Shown: piece after piece, positions 53,539-62,370 of the stretch
Layout of the letters: every line of letters starts with the position of its first letter
How positions within the stretch are numbered: position 1 is the first letter of the stretch
Assembly: GCA_018402365.1 (NCBI GenBank)
Contig: JAGYJD010000008.1
Location: 1-64,000 of the forward strand
DNA: 64,000 nt
Reading direction: 5' to 3'
Origin: Candidatus Nanopelagicales bacterium
Lineage (GTDB): Bacteria; Actinomycetota; Actinomycetes; S36-B12; UBA5976
Made by a program: the position numbers and the translations under genes
The notes under the pieces: model-generated
What the model was told of the DNA's origin: nothing
The model's database searches: none
Seen by the model: the letters and a program-made list of their open reading frames with translations, nothing else

Positions 53539-55098
53539 TCAAACTAAAGGATCTGAAACTCTCCAGATAACATTCTTCACACTGGTCTCAAATTCAACAT
53601 CCGGTTTGGCAAAAAAATCATCTCTATATTGCCAATCATTGCCCGCTAGCACTCTCGAGAGACCCGCCATTGTCAAATAATTCAATTCTTTATTGTGCCA
53701 ATCAACCTCTCCTTTATGGTCAATTGCGGTAGCTGCAATCGCAATTTGTCCGTCAGCTTCTTTTACAAATTCAATAACTCTTGCTTGTTGTGGCCAATCA
53801 ATTTGCGATGAAGTTGTTAGATGAAGAATTTTCGAACCATCGGATCGATCCAAAAATTTAGCCCAGTGATAATGAACGTGTCCAGCAATCCAGGCGATTA
53901 CGTTTTTATGTTGCTCTAATAGCTGCATAAATTCATCAAACAAAACTCTTCGTGAAGCCCCCTCGGGTGAAAAGTCGTTAATCCAAGTAAAGGATGGGTG
54001 ATGAGAAAGAATTACCACGTAGCGATCTTTATTTTTCTTTAACAATTCTTCAACCCAAAGCAATTGCTGCTCATCGATTGATCCCTGCCAACCACCCCAA
54101 GGATTCACAGTATCTAAAGAGATCAAAGTTATTTGATCAAGATCTTTGGTCCAGTACGCTCGATTGGTTTGCACATTCCACTCAGTAAATCCATGATCAC
54201 CAGTTGCTAGGTGTGCTTTAGCAAATTCGCTGGCATCGTTAAATCTTCTCTTCTTGTCAGAAGTAATTTTTTGCTTTGGTGCAGTTTCGCTTGCTGGATA
54301 CCAAACTGGCCCGACCTCAGCAAAGGATGGTTTTATCTTTGCTATTTCAAAGTCCGCCGGTAAACCCACAATTCGTTCATCTCCAGTTGATAGTGCTAAT
54401 AAATTTTCATTAGCGGCAACTGTTCCTTGCAGCAAAAGATCGTGGTTGCCATAAATTGCATACCAAGGCAGGTTTAATCCTTGAGAGACAAATTTGACTT
54501 TTGCCGCTTCTGCTAGCCCTGGAACTTTAGGAAAACCAAAGAGGCGGATTGGATCGTCTTCTTCTATTCCATTAGGTGCACCGTCAGGATGCCAGTATTT
54601 CTTGTCAAAAGGAACATGGCTTGAGCCCACCCACTCGCTTTTTTCTGCATTACCGCTAGCTGCTTGTACTTCTCCGCCGTTTAAAACATTTAAATACCAT
54701 TCGGTTTCGTTCACTTGTGCGTTATCGGTCATATCTCCTGTGATAACCACCGCATCAATTTTTGCACCCGTTAAAGGAGCACTCTCAATTTCGTTTATGG
54801 AATCAACCATGGCAGTTAGAACTTGAGTGGTAAGAATTTCGTTGGCCCGATAGGTACCAATGTGTCCAAGCTCGCCACGGTAAGGGCTATCCGCATCTGC
54901 GTAGCGATCTAAATACTCAATCCGCGACGGTGATTCGGCGTCACACACGTGCAAGTCACTTAAATGGACCAAAACGGCAAGCGCTTCACCTTTAGGTTTT
55001 TCACCAATGTGAGCGTCGCCCTCTACTAAAACAGCATCGCGCCAGCCCAACTCATTGGGTTTTGTCGGGATTATTTTTTGTCTATCAGTGCGACTCAT
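53539..55098 (-). CDS. Cytosolic metallophosphoesterase, TIGR03767-like
   Basis: 519 residues. The five calcineurin-like motifs are complete: DLH (Asp48, His50), GDMTDN near 120, GNHD near 223, LSHHPS and GHVHYH near 410. Large inserts separate them, as in the actinobacterial PPA1498-type family. There is no signal peptide, so it acts in the cytosol. First gene of the operon with the ABC importer. I infer that the importer brings in a phosphoester or phosphonate-like compound and this enzyme processes it. Other phosphodiester substrates are possible. Confidence 0.88.
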   Translation of the reverse strand: MSRTDRQKIIPTKPNELGWRDAVLVEGDAHIGEKPKGEALAVLVHLSDLHVCDAESPSRIEYLDRYADADSPYRGELGHIGTYRANEILTTQVLTAMVDSINEIESAPLTGAKIDAVVITGDMTDNAQVNETEWYLNVLNGGEVQAASGNAEKSEWVGSSHVPFDKKYWHPDGAPNGIEEDDPIRLFGFPKVPGLAEAAKVKFVSQGLNLPWYAIYGNHDLLLQGTVAANENLLALSTGDERIVGLPADFEIAKIKPSFAEVGPVWYPASETAPKQKITSDKKRRFNDASEFAKAHLATGDHGFTEWNVQTNRAYWTKDLDQITLISLDTVNPWGGWQGSIDEQQLLWVEELLKKNKDRYVVILSHHPSFTWINDFSPEGASRRVLFDEFMQLLEQHKNVIAWIAGHVHYHWAKFLDRSDGSKILHLTTSSQIDWPQQARVIEFVKEADGQIAIAATAIDHKGEVDWHNKELNYLTMAGLSRVLAGNDWQYRDDFFAKPDVEFETSVKNVIWRVSDPLV

Positions 55099-55177
55099 CG
55101 AATAAGAACAATATCAGTTGCAATTAGTAAAACCCCTGGCCGTTCAACGAGGTGAAACTATTATTTCTGGTGGGTGA

Positions 55178-55675
55178 TTAGTCCACAAATGTGAATTTGT
55201 GAAGAAATGTTCCGTTAGCTCTCTTTGTGGTGGTCACAGTTCCTCGCACTCCCACAAAGGTGTCCGTACCTCCCACAATAACCGCAGTTACCGGTGCGTT
55301 GTCATCAGCAAAATCTGGCTCTGTACCTGCTACATACTGGGCAGCTCCAAGAACCACGATCATGCCATCTTCCATGTTGAACACCATCTCGCGGAAGTTA
55401 TCGACTTCGTCGACGCCGTCGATTGTCACGTCGAAAGTGGTGACCTGTCCTATCAACTCTCCGATCTTTGTTCCCGTTTCGTCTCGCAGATCAGCAGCAA
55501 AAAACAAAACCGCTCCTGTGGAGTTGGGTTCAGAGTCCAGATCGGGGTGATCTACAAGTACGGGTACGTCCTGTTCAATTTCAAGTGAACTCAACGAGGA
55601 GGTCGCAAGTGTAGATTGCGTGAGCCCACAACCCGAAAGCAGCAAGGCAAGAGTAATCGTGACAAAAATTTTCAA
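55178..55675 (-). CDS. Lipoprotein with allene-oxide-cyclase/dirigent-like barrel
   Basis: 165 residues. Lipobox LSGC (Cys16) follows a short signal peptide, then an acidic linker. The rest is strand-rich and ends in GTDTFVGVRGTVTTT, which resembles the GGTGxYxGaxG motif of the allene oxide cyclase/dirigent barrel superfamily. No catalytic residue pattern is visible. The DNA is visibly richer in G+C (I count about 55 percent in 55381-55440) than its neighbours and uses codons such as GTC and ACG more, so recent transfer is possible. It stands alone on the minus strand between DoxX and the phosphoesterase gene. Confidence 0.75.
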   Translation of the reverse strand: MKIFVTITLALLLSGCGLTQSTLATSSLSSLEIEQDVPVLVDHPDLDSEPNSTGAVLFFAADLRDETGTKIGELIGQVTTFDVTIDGVDEVDNFREMVFNMEDGMIVVLGAAQYVAGTEPDFADDNAPVTAVIVGGTDTFVGVRGTVTTTKRANGTFLHKFTFVD

Positions 55676-55770
55676 GGTGGTCCTATCTTTTAATTAGACT
55701 GTACCCCTTTAACCACTAACAATCCATGTCGTGAGTGTTTTACTGCCGTTAGCTGCTTTTGGTGTAATTC

Positions 55771-55790
55771 TTATGGCCGAGTGGCCATAA
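55771..55790. repeat. Palindromic hairpin between DoxX and lipoprotein genes
   Basis: TTATGGCC-gagt-GGCCATAA is a perfect 8-bp inverted repeat 31 bp beyond the DoxX stop and 96 bp upstream of the lipoprotein start. No U-tract follows, so it may be an operator or processing site rather than a terminator. Confidence 0.4.
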
Positions 55791-55820
55791 CTACTCGAGT
55801 TTTACTAATGGCTACTTCAA

Positions 55821-56240
55821 TTACATTCCAAACAATGATGGGGTTCCCAGCACTAGACCTAGGTCGTTGCCGAACTTGGCAAAAACATAGAAGATTATCA
55901 AAGCTGCTCCAGCCAAAGAGATATCTTTGTTGAAGGAAATTTGTTCATTCATTTTTGTCATTGGGTCAGTCTCTTTCCAATAAGCGTGCATTAGAAACGC
56001 AGTTGGAAGCAAAAATGCCACTAGTAATAATGCGCCTAAGTCTCCGTAATAACCAGTCGCAACCAAAAGTGCTCCCACTAGCATCACAATGCCTGAAAGA
56101 ATGGTGGCGGCTTTAGCAGCAGGCACTCCCTTGCTTTTGGCATATCCGGCCATGGCCGAGGTGGCGGTTAAGTGTCCAAGGGCGGAAGCAACGAAAATAA
56201 CCGCGAATAATATTCGTCCCACTAAGAAAATGATTTCCAT
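55821..56240 (-). CDS. DoxX family membrane protein
   Basis: 139 residues with four membrane helices; N-terminal VGRILFAVIFVASALGHL is typical of DoxX, and GALLLVAFLLPTAFLMHAYW lies in the third helix region. In mycobacteria a DoxX protein works with superoxide dismutase and a thiosulfate sulfurtransferase, but no such partner is here, so the role stays open. It has its own candidate promoter upstream (56301-56327). Confidence 0.92.
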   Translation of the reverse strand: MEIIFLVGRILFAVIFVASALGHLTATSAMAGYAKSKGVPAAKAATILSGIVMLVGALLVATGYYGDLGALLLVAFLLPTAFLMHAYWKETDPMTKMNEQISFNKDISLAGAALIIFYVFAKFGNDLGLVLGTPSLFGM

Positions 56241-56300
56241 TTATCTCTTTCTATTTAGTTTAGATTTTTGCTATTCACTTTGAATAACACCTCAAATCGT

Positions 56301-56327
56301 AGCATAGTTAGTTGAAATTTAAACTAA
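56301..56327 (-). promoter_or_regulatory. Candidate doxX promoter with inverted repeat
   Basis: On the minus strand a -10-like TATGCT occupies 56301-56306, and the inverted repeat TTAGTT/AACTAA (56308-56327) lies over the spacer and -35. It could be a repressor site. The -35 is poor. Confidence 0.35.
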
Positions 56328-56338
56328 TTTCATAACAT

Positions 56339-56368
56339 AAAAAAAGCCCCTTTTGGGGGCCTTTTTTA
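56339..56368 (-). terminator. rplJ-rplL terminator (bidirectional)
   Basis: A GC-rich stem (AGCCCC with GGGGGC/CT) with a TTTT loop is flanked by A-runs and T-runs. On the minus strand it gives GGCCCCC-loop-GGGGC followed by seven T, 15 bp beyond the rplL stop. A clear intrinsic terminator. Confidence 0.9.
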
Positions 56369-56383
56369 AAAATTACTTGAAAC

Positions 56384-56770
56384 TTACTTAATGGTGACCT
56401 TGCCACCGGCAGCTTCAATAACTTCTTTAGCCTTTTGGGCGGTCTCTTTGTTGACCTTTTCCAAAACTGCCTTTGGAGCTGCTTCCACCAAATCTTTAGC
56501 TTCTTTTAAGCCAAGATTGGTTAGGGTGCGAACTTCTTTAATAACTTGAATCTTCTTGTCTCCGCCATCTTCCAAGACAACATCAAATTCATCTTGGTCA
56601 GCAGCGGCACCATCGCCAGCGCCACCGGCAGCAGGAGCAGCAGCAACTGCTACTGGAGCTGCGGCAGTTACGCCGAAGGTGTCTTCAAAAAGTTTTACAA
56701 AGTCTGCTAATTCGATTAGAGACATTTCCTTGAATGATGCAAGCAATTCGTCGTTACTCATCTTCGCCAT
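56384..56770 (-). CDS. rplL: 50S ribosomal protein L7/L12
   Basis: 128 residues. N-terminal dimerisation domain, Ala/Gly hinge (about 40-55) and the C-terminal [21 protein letters not shown] segment are typical. The start is ATG 56770 (MAKMSNDEL), with GGAAGG upstream; it overlaps rplJ by 17 bp. Confidence 0.98.
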   Translation of the reverse strand: MAKMSNDELLASFKEMSLIELADFVKLFEDTFGVTAAAPVAVAAAPAAGGAGDGAAADQDEFDVVLEDGGDKKIQVIKEVRTLTNLGLKEAKDLVEAAPKAVLEKVNKETAQKAKEVIEAAGGKVTIK

Positions 56771-57425
56771 TTTGGGCGCTTCCTTCCGTTACGGTTTCTG
56801 TGGTTACTTCTTCAGCAGCTTCTGCTGCTTCAGTTTCTGGAGCTTCGGCAACTGGTGCCTCGGCAGTTTCAGTTTGGGTTGCAGGTGCGCTTGCTGCCAA
56901 AACTGAAGAATCAGCTTGGGCTTTAGCTTGCAAGGCTCCAAATGCTCTCGCCGCTTGTGAAAGCGGGGCGGCAAACAAATACACCGCTTGCGTTAGCGAT
57001 GCGTTCATGGCTCCGGCCAGTTTTGCTAAAAGCACTTCGCGAGATTCCAAATCGGCTAGGCGCAAAATTTCTTTGGCAGACAAAACTTTGCCGTCCATAT
57101 AAGCGCCCTTGATAACCAAGGTGGGGTTTTCTTTAGCGAAGTTTTTTAATCCTTTAGCGGTTTCTACCGGATCGCCTTCGACGAATGCCAAGGCGCTAGG
57201 GCCTTTCAACATTTCATCTAGACCTTCGACGCCAGCATCTTTTGCAGCCAAACGAGAAATGGTGTTCTTGACTACCGAGTAAGTAGTCTTTGGGCCCAAC
57301 GCGCGACGCAATTCTTTTAATTGGGTAACGGTGAGTCCACGGTATTCGGTCAACACAGTGGCGGCGGCGTTACGAAATTTATCCGTAACCTCGGCCAAGG
57401 TTGCTGACTTATCAGCCCGTGACAT
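56754..57425 (-). CDS. rplJ: 50S ribosomal protein L10 with acidic tail
   Basis: 223 residues against ~165 in E. coli. L10 fold through about residue 172 ([27 protein letters not shown]). Then a ~50-residue Ala/Glu/Thr-rich acidic tail follows the L7/L12-binding helix. It carries the L7/L12 dimers on the ribosome. It is preceded by an L10-type mRNA leader and transcribed with rplL. Confidence 0.97.
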   Translation of the reverse strand: MSRADKSATLAEVTDKFRNAAATVLTEYRGLTVTQLKELRRALGPKTTYSVVKNTISRLAAKDAGVEGLDEMLKGPSALAFVEGDPVETAKGLKNFAKENPTLVIKGAYMDGKVLSAKEILRLADLESREVLLAKLAGAMNASLTQAVYLFAAPLSQAARAFGALQAKAQADSSVLAASAPATQTETAEAPVAEAPETEAAEAAEEVTTETVTEGSAQNGEDE

Positions 57426-57461
57426 CAGACTCCTTCATTTTTGGAGCTGGATCGGCTACTT

Positions 57462-57495
57462 AAACAACAAAACCCGATCACGCAAGGTGTCGGGT
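57462..57495 (-). terminator. Attenuator-like hairpin in the rplJ leader
   Basis: ACCCGA (57472-57477) pairs with TCGGGT (57490-57495). On the minus strand it is followed by TTTTGTTGTTT, as in a leaky intrinsic terminator. It lies between the L10-binding leader and the rplJ start, which would allow attenuation. Confidence 0.55.
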
Positions 57496-57499
57496 AAAA

Positions 57500-57600
57500 A
57501 AATACTTACCTAATTCTCACCTGCGCGGGCGTTGCGGTTGGCAACCTTAACTTTCAAAGTTTCCTTTGAAAGACCAGCGGTCTTTGGCTTACTGGGGTAC
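57500..57600 (-). ncRNA. L10 (rplJL) leader RNA
   Basis: On the minus strand the leader contains AAAGACCGCTGGTCTTT, then a CTTTC/GAAAG pair and GCCCGCGCAGGTGAGAATTAGG, elements resembling the Rfam L10 leader that binds L10-L7/L12 and represses rplJL. The position upstream of rplJ is right. Exact ends are estimated. Confidence 0.65.
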
Positions 57601-57605
57601 TGAGA

Positions 57606-57642
57606 TTACCCGCTGGATGGGGTTGGTCATCCAGCGGGGTAA
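57606..57642 (-). other. Strong hairpin after rplA
   Basis: TTACCCGCTGGATG (57606-57619) pairs with CATCCAGCGGGGTAA (57628-57642, one bulged base). It starts 4 bp past the rplA stop. It has no U-tract, so processing or stabilisation of the rplKA message is more likely than termination. Confidence 0.7.
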
Positions 57643-57645
57643 TTC

Positions 57646-58350
57646 TTATTGGGAGTCGTTTGCTCCAGCGCGTACAGATTCAACCAAGATTCCAGGGCCC
57701 ATGGCACTAGACATCGTGATCTTCTTTACATAGCGACCTTTTGATGAGGATGGCTTTGCTCGCAAGATTTCGTCGTAAGCCGCATTAAAGTTCTCAGCCA
57801 ACTGGTCTTCGGTAAATGAAACTCTTCCAATTGGAAAGTGCAAATTAGCTTGCTTATCAGTTCTGAACTCGATCTTTCCGCCCTTGATATCGGTAACGGC
57901 TTTGGCAACATCCATAGTTACAGTTCCGGTCTTCGGGTTAGGCATTAAACCTCTTGGGCCTAGCACCTTACCTAGTCGACCAACTTTGCCCATTAAATCT
58001 GGTGTTGCCACCACTGCGTCGTAGTTTGTGTAACCACCCGCAACTTTTTCAATTAAATCATCTGAGCCAACTTCATCAGCACCAGCTTGGCGAGCTTCTT
58101 CAGCTTTTTCGCCTCCCGCAAAAACGATTACGCGAGCGGTCTTACCGGTTCCGTGTGGCAAATTAACAGTTCCGCGAACTAGTTGGTCTGCTTTTTTCGG
58201 GTCAACACCCAATCCGATTGCTACAACTACTGTTGCATCAAACTTCACACTAGAAGTTGCTTTGGCTAATTTGGCTGCCTCTAGCGGCGCATATGCCTTA
58301 TCTACTTCAATTAACTCTGCTGCCTTGTTGTAATTCTTACTGCGTTTCAT
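57646..58350 (-). CDS. rplA: 50S ribosomal protein L1
   Basis: 234 residues. L1 stalk protein; [20 protein letters not shown] near the N-terminus and [15 protein letters not shown] in the middle are diagnostic. Lies 68 bp after rplK. L1 is the usual repressor of rplKA translation; its mRNA site is not obvious here. Confidence 0.98.
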   Translation of the reverse strand: MKRSKNYNKAAELIEVDKAYAPLEAAKLAKATSSVKFDATVVVAIGLGVDPKKADQLVRGTVNLPHGTGKTARVIVFAGGEKAEEARQAGADEVGSDDLIEKVAGGYTNYDAVVATPDLMGKVGRLGKVLGPRGLMPNPKTGTVTMDVAKAVTDIKGGKIEFRTDKQANLHFPIGRVSFTEDQLAENFNAAYDEILRAKPSSSKGRYVKKITMSSAMGPGILVESVRAGANDSQ

Positions 58351-58418
58351 AGCTGCTCCTTTTGCAGTTAGTGGTTAGCGAGCCGCAGTTCGGCCCTCCC
58401 ACGCTTTCTTTTCTTTAC

Positions 58419-58850
58419 TTAACCTTCAACCACAATGCCCATGGAACGTGCGGTACCGGCAACAATTTTCATTGCGGCATCTACGTCATTGGCATTGAGA
58501 TCTTTAATTTTGGCCTCAGCAATTTCACGAACTTGGGCTGAGGTCACTTTTCCAACCTTGTTCTTTAGCGGATTGTCGGTGCCTTTTTCGATTCCGGCTG
58601 CTTTTAATAAAAGTCTCGAAGCAGGAGGAGTCTTGGTAATGAAATCAAATGAGCGATCTTCGTAAACGGTAATTTCTACCGGAACAATTTGCCCTTTTTG
58701 TGATTCAGTTGCTGCGTTATAGGCCTTGCAAAAATCCATGATGTTTACGCCATGTTGACCAAGCGCTGGACCAACTGGAGGTGCTGGATTTGCTCCGCCA
58801 GCTTGAATTTGTAACTTGATAAGACCTACGGCCTTTTTCTTGGGTGCCAT
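58419..58850 (-). CDS. rplK: 50S ribosomal protein L11
   Basis: 143 residues. [20 protein letters not shown] and the C-terminal GTARSMGI motif identify L11, which forms the GTPase-associated centre. It starts 17 bp after nusG. Confidence 0.98.
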   Translation of the reverse strand: MAPKKKAVGLIKLQIQAGGANPAPPVGPALGQHGVNIMDFCKAYNAATESQKGQIVPVEITVYEDRSFDFITKTPPASRLLLKAAGIEKGTDNPLKNKVGKVTSAQVREIAEAKIKDLNANDVDAAMKIVAGTARSMGIVVEG

Positions 58851-58867
58851 TTCTGTTTCTTCCTCTA

Positions 58868-59665
58868 CTAGTTCTTTTGCACTTGGTTAAAGCTAAGTTC
58901 CACAGGAGTCTCGCGACCAAAGATTTCTACTAGGCCGACAACTTTCTGAGAATCTGCATTTATTTCACTAATGGTTGCTTGCAAAGTCGCAAATGGCCCG
59001 TCAATCACGGTTACCGAATCGCCAACTGAGAAATCAACCACACTAACTTCTTTAATAGTGGTGGTTTGTCCGCCAGCACCAGTAACAATTTTCTTTTCAG
59101 GTTTCGGTGCCAAAATTGCAACAACTTCAGGCAAACTTAACGGTGCGGGTGTGTGTGCATGACCAACAAATCCAGTTACACCTGGCGTATGTCTTACCGC
59201 TCCCCATGATTCATCAGTTAAGTCCATGCGTACTAAGACATAGCCTGGGAATTTATTTCTCTTAATTTGTTTTCTTTGACCTTGCTTAATTTCTGTAACT
59301 TCTTCGATTGGAACTTCAACTTGATAAATGTAATCTTCCATATTTAATGAATTAATACGGTTTTCTACGTTACTCTTCACGCGGTTTTCTAGACCAGCAT
59401 ATGAGTGCACCACGTACCACTCACCTGGCAAAATTCTCATTTTCTCAGCAAAAGCAGTTACTGGATCGACTTCTTCTTCGATTGGCTCAGTTGCTTCAAC
59501 GTCAGTTTCTGCATTTGGCTCTTCTGTTACAACTACTGCTGCTTCTTCAATTTCTGCTTCCACAGCGGGCGCGGCAGTCTCTTCGGTTATTGCTGCAGCT
59601 TCTACCTCAGGTGCTTCCAGCGCGGTCTGAGCGTCTTGGCTATGTGAGAACGGTGATTCAGTCAC
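58868..59665 (-). CDS. nusG: Transcription termination/antitermination factor NusG
   Basis: 265 residues. A ~75-residue acidic, Glu/Ala-rich N-terminal extension precedes the NGN domain ([39 protein letters not shown]). A KOW domain near the C-terminus ([12 protein letters not shown]) follows. The extension is typical of actinobacterial NusG. It lies 18 bp after secE. Confidence 0.97.
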   Translation of the reverse strand: MTESPFSHSQDAQTALEAPEVEAAAITEETAAPAVEAEIEEAAVVVTEEPNAETDVEATEPIEEEVDPVTAFAEKMRILPGEWYVVHSYAGLENRVKSNVENRINSLNMEDYIYQVEVPIEEVTEIKQGQRKQIKRNKFPGYVLVRMDLTDESWGAVRHTPGVTGFVGHAHTPAPLSLPEVVAILAPKPEKKIVTGAGGQTTTIKEVSVVDFSVGDSVTVIDGPFATLQATISEINADSQKVVGLVEIFGRETPVELSFNQVQKN

Positions 59666-59683
59666 TATTATTAATTCCTTTGC

Positions 59684-59911
59684 CTATGATCCGAAAATAA
59701 AAATTGCTACTTGAGTGAAAATAAAATCAAATGCCGAAATGATGAGGGCCACAATGACCACAAATACCAAAACCACCACAGTGTAATTGAAAAGTTGAAA
59801 ACGAGTTGGCCAAACTACTTTTTTTAGTTCAGCAATAACTTGGCGTACAAAATTTATGGCGCGCTGAATGAAGTTCTTTCCCTCAACCGTGGTTGGAGTC
59901 GCTTCGCTCAC
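59684..59911 (-). CDS. secE: Preprotein translocase subunit SecE (start corrected)
   Basis: 75 residues from GTG 59911, with AGGA six bases upstream. The longer frame to 59965 runs into the tRNA-Trp gene and is rejected. A single membrane helix (about 42-65) follows the amphipathic VIAELKKVVWPTRFQL motif typical of SecE. Confidence 0.93.
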   Translation of the reverse strand: MSEATPTTVEGKNFIQRAINFVRQVIAELKKVVWPTRFQLFNYTVVVLVFVVIVALIISAFDFIFTQVAIFIFGS

Positions 59912-59935
59912 TTTTTTCCTTTTTTTTTGCTTTAT

Positions 59936-60011
59936 TGGCAGGGGCGACAGGACTTGAACCTGCAACCGCCGGTTTTGGAGACCGGTGCGCTACCAATTGC
60001 GCCACACCCCT
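59936..60011 (-). tRNA. tRNA-Trp (CCA anticodon)
   Basis: A 76-nt cloverleaf on the minus strand with anticodon CCA in the loop CTCCAAA, 7-bp acceptor, a normal T-arm (GGTTCAAGTCC) and encoded CCA. Located 24 bp upstream of secE, the standard actinobacterial position. Confidence 0.97.
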
Positions 60012-60088
60012 ATGCCTGGTCTAAGGCATGCTCACGCACAGCGTCTTTAGCGCTCGTAAGAGTTTACGCGTAAGGGATTTTGAGTATT

Positions 60089-60107
60089 TAGGTCGGGTTC
60101 CGACCTA
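60089..60107. promoter_or_regulatory. Palindrome TAGGTCGG-gtt-CCGACCTA upstream of the aminotransferase
   Basis: A perfect 8-bp inverted repeat with a 3-bp spacer, about 40 bp before the aminotransferase ATG. It would overlie the -35 of a promoter whose -10 is the A/T-rich TATATA at 60120-60125. It has the form of a dimeric-regulator operator. Confidence 0.45.
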
Positions 60108-60131
60108 TCTTCAAATGACTATATACATAGT

Positions 60132-60143
60132 GACAATATTGTC
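60132..60143. promoter_or_regulatory. Palindrome GACAATATTGTC at the aminotransferase start
   Basis: A perfect 12-bp palindrome ending 3 bp before the ATG, where a ribosome site would be expected and none is visible. It may be an operator overlapping the transcription start of a leaderless or near-leaderless message. Confidence 0.45.
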
Positions 60144-60146
60144 CCC

Positions 60147-61337
60147 ATGAGCGATATTTCATCCCGGGTAGCCAAGATAGCCGAATCTGCCACTTTGGCA
60201 GTTGATGCAAAAGCAAAAGCTTTAAAAGCTGAAGGTAAGCCAGTAATTGGCTTTGGTGCTGGAGAGCCAGACTTTCCCACCCCTGCCCACGTTGTTGAAG
60301 CCGCAAAAGTTGCCGCCGCCAATCCCGCTAGTCATCGCTACACCCCAGCCAGTGGATTACCTGATTTACGAAAAGCGATTGCCCAAGCAACTAGTCGTGA
60401 TGACAAAATTGAAGTTACTCCAGAGCAAGTTGTAGTAACTAATGGTGGAAAGCAAGCCATCTTTAACACTATGGCTACTTTGATAAATCCTGGTGATGAA
60501 GTAATCATTCAAGCTCCTTACTGGGTTACTTATCCAGAAGTCGTGCAAGTTTTTGGTGGAGTTGCAAAAATTGTAATGAGTGATGAAACCACCGGCTATA
60601 AAGTAACAGTGAAAGAATTAGAAAAAGCTCGCACTTTAAAAACAAAAATGTTAATTTTTGCCTCCCCTTCAAATCCAACTGGTGCGGTTTACACACCCGA
60701 AGAAATTCAAGCAATAGGTAAATGGGCGCTCAAGCATGAGATTTGGGTAATGACGGATGAAATTTATCAACATTTGATTTACCCTGGAAACGAATTTGCT
60801 TCTATTTTAAATTTGGTACCAGATTTAGCAGAACGCTGCGTAATTGTTTCTGGTGTTGCGAAAACTTATGCCATGACTGGTTGGCGGGTGGGCTGGACTA
60901 TTGGGCCAAAAAATTTCACTAAAGCTTCAATTAACTTGCAATCACACATGACCAGCAACGTCAGCAATGTCGCGCAACATGCAGCCATTGCCGCGATTAC
61001 TGGCTCGCAAGAAGTTGTTGGTGCAATGTTGCAAGCTTTTGATAAGCGCAGACAAACCATGGTAAAAATGTTAAACGAAATTCAAGGCGTCTCTTGCCCA
61101 ATGCCTGGTGGAGCTTTTTATGTCTACCCCTCGGTCAAAGGATTGATCGGAAAATCAATCAACGGTAAAACCGTCAACTCCTCTATGGAATTTGCCGAAA
61201 TTGCGCTTGATGAAGCAAACGTTGCAGTAGTACCAGGTGAGGCTTTTGGTACGCCCGGATACGTACGCATGAGTTACGCACTAGGTGATGATGATTTAGT
61301 CGAAGGCGTTAGCCGCTTGCAAAAACTTTTTGCTTAA
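60147..61337 (+). CDS. aspC: Pyridoxal-phosphate aminotransferase, aspartate type
   Basis: 396 residues, class I/II aminotransferase. The [10 protein letters not shown] motif and the PLP-lysine region [16 protein letters not shown] are present. Position between tRNA-Trp-secE and murB matches the actinobacterial aspartate aminotransferase. Exact substrate (Asp, or Tyr/Ala) is not provable. Its stop overlaps the murB stop by 4 bp on the opposite strand. Confidence 0.92.
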   Translation: MSDISSRVAKIAESATLAVDAKAKALKAEGKPVIGFGAGEPDFPTPAHVVEAAKVAAANPASHRYTPASGLPDLRKAIAQATSRDDKIEVTPEQVVVTNGGKQAIFNTMATLINPGDEVIIQAPYWVTYPEVVQVFGGVAKIVMSDETTGYKVTVKELEKARTLKTKMLIFASPSNPTGAVYTPEEIQAIGKWALKHEIWVMTDEIYQHLIYPGNEFASILNLVPDLAERCVIVSGVAKTYAMTGWRVGWTIGPKNFTKASINLQSHMTSNVSNVAQHAAIAAITGSQEVVGAMLQAFDKRRQTMVKMLNEIQGVSCPMPGGAFYVYPSVKGLIGKSINGKTVNSSMEFAEIALDEANVAVVPGEAFGTPGYVRMSYALGDDDLVEGVSRLQKLFA

Positions 61338-62353
61338 AGTTCTACACCAATTAAAGTCGGCTCAACTTCAAGATGAATTCCGTATTTGGCGATCACTTGA
61401 TCTTGAATCAACTTGGCTAATTCGATTAGTTCTTTTGTAGTGCCGTTACCGTCATTAATAAGCGCTAAAGAATGTTTCGAAGAAATCGCAACTGAATTAT
61501 GTTTATGGCCCTTAACAAAACCTGCGTTTTCAATTAACCAAGCCGCACTCACCTTTTGGTGAGATTCATTAAACGAAAAACTCTTTGCTCCAGGCGGTAC
61601 TTTCTCTATTTCAACTATTGGATTGGTAAAAAATGAGCCAACACTCCAGGTGTCTTGATCAAAATAATCACTAACCATTCCCTTGGCTTTTCTAATTTCT
61701 AGTACCGCTTCACGAATCTCACTTATTGGAGCTGACGCTCCAAGTTCTATTTCGAGGTGGTCTGCCACATCTTTATAGTTAGTTAGGTTTGAAACTTTGG
61801 TGGCTTTCAATCTTAATTCAACCGATTCCACAATTACATTAAATTCTTTTTGCTTTATTGCGCTAGTGCGATAGCCAAAATTTAAATCCTTCTTTTCAAG
61901 CTTGCGCCACTTGCCAGTATTGAGATCAACCACATTTACAAACTCAATTAAATTTGAAATTTCTTGCCCATAAGCACCAATGTTTTGAATCGGTGTCGCC
62001 CCAACTAATCCTGGGATTCCAGCGAGGGTTTCTAGCCCAGAAAATCCGTTATCAACCATTTCTGCCACAAAATCGTCCCAAACTACCCCGGCTTCTACTT
62101 TTACCAACCGGTCTAGCTCTCTCGCAGCGATAGAAGAATTTTTGAGATTAATTTTTGCTACTACCCCATCAAACCCCTCATCAGAAACAACCAAGTTGCT
62201 TCCGCCGCCTAATATAAATTTTTCATCGTCGTAATACTGATCGATAAATTCTTGAATTTCACTTGGGGTTTCAATCTCAACTAACGTTGAAATTTTGCCA
62301 CCCAATCTCAAGGTTGTTAAGTCTTTAAAAGATTGATTTTCTTTAACCTGCAT
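61334..62353 (-). CDS. murB: UDP-N-acetylenolpyruvoylglucosamine reductase (MurB)
   Basis: 339 residues. NADPH-dependent second step of UDP-MurNAc synthesis. FAD motifs [11 protein letters not shown] and [17 protein letters not shown], the catalytic Ser in VGSFFTNP, and the C-terminal HLEVEP are visible. The SFFTNP loop and length indicate a type I enzyme. Lies 17 bp after the glycosyltransferase-like gene. Confidence 0.95.
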   Translation of the reverse strand: MQVKENQSFKDLTTLRLGGKISTLVEIETPSEIQEFIDQYYDDEKFILGGGSNLVVSDEGFDGVVAKINLKNSSIAARELDRLVKVEAGVVWDDFVAEMVDNGFSGLETLAGIPGLVGATPIQNIGAYGQEISNLIEFVNVVDLNTGKWRKLEKKDLNFGYRTSAIKQKEFNVIVESVELRLKATKVSNLTNYKDVADHLEIELGASAPISEIREAVLEIRKAKGMVSDYFDQDTWSVGSFFTNPIVEIEKVPPGAKSFSFNESHQKVSAAWLIENAGFVKGHKHNSVAISSKHSLALINDGNGTTKELIELAKLIQDQVIAKYGIHLEVEPTLIGVEL

Positions 62354-62370
62354 AACGCCTTAGCCTAGCC

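Noticed and set aside
55099-55177. PHO-box-like sequence (GTTTCACCTCG near 55150) before the phosphoesterase operon
   Set aside because: Only one unit resembles the consensus; the second repeat does not match.
59684-59965. Longer secE frame starting at 59965
   Set aside because: Its 5' part lies in the tRNA-Trp gene, while GTG 59911 has a good ribosome site.
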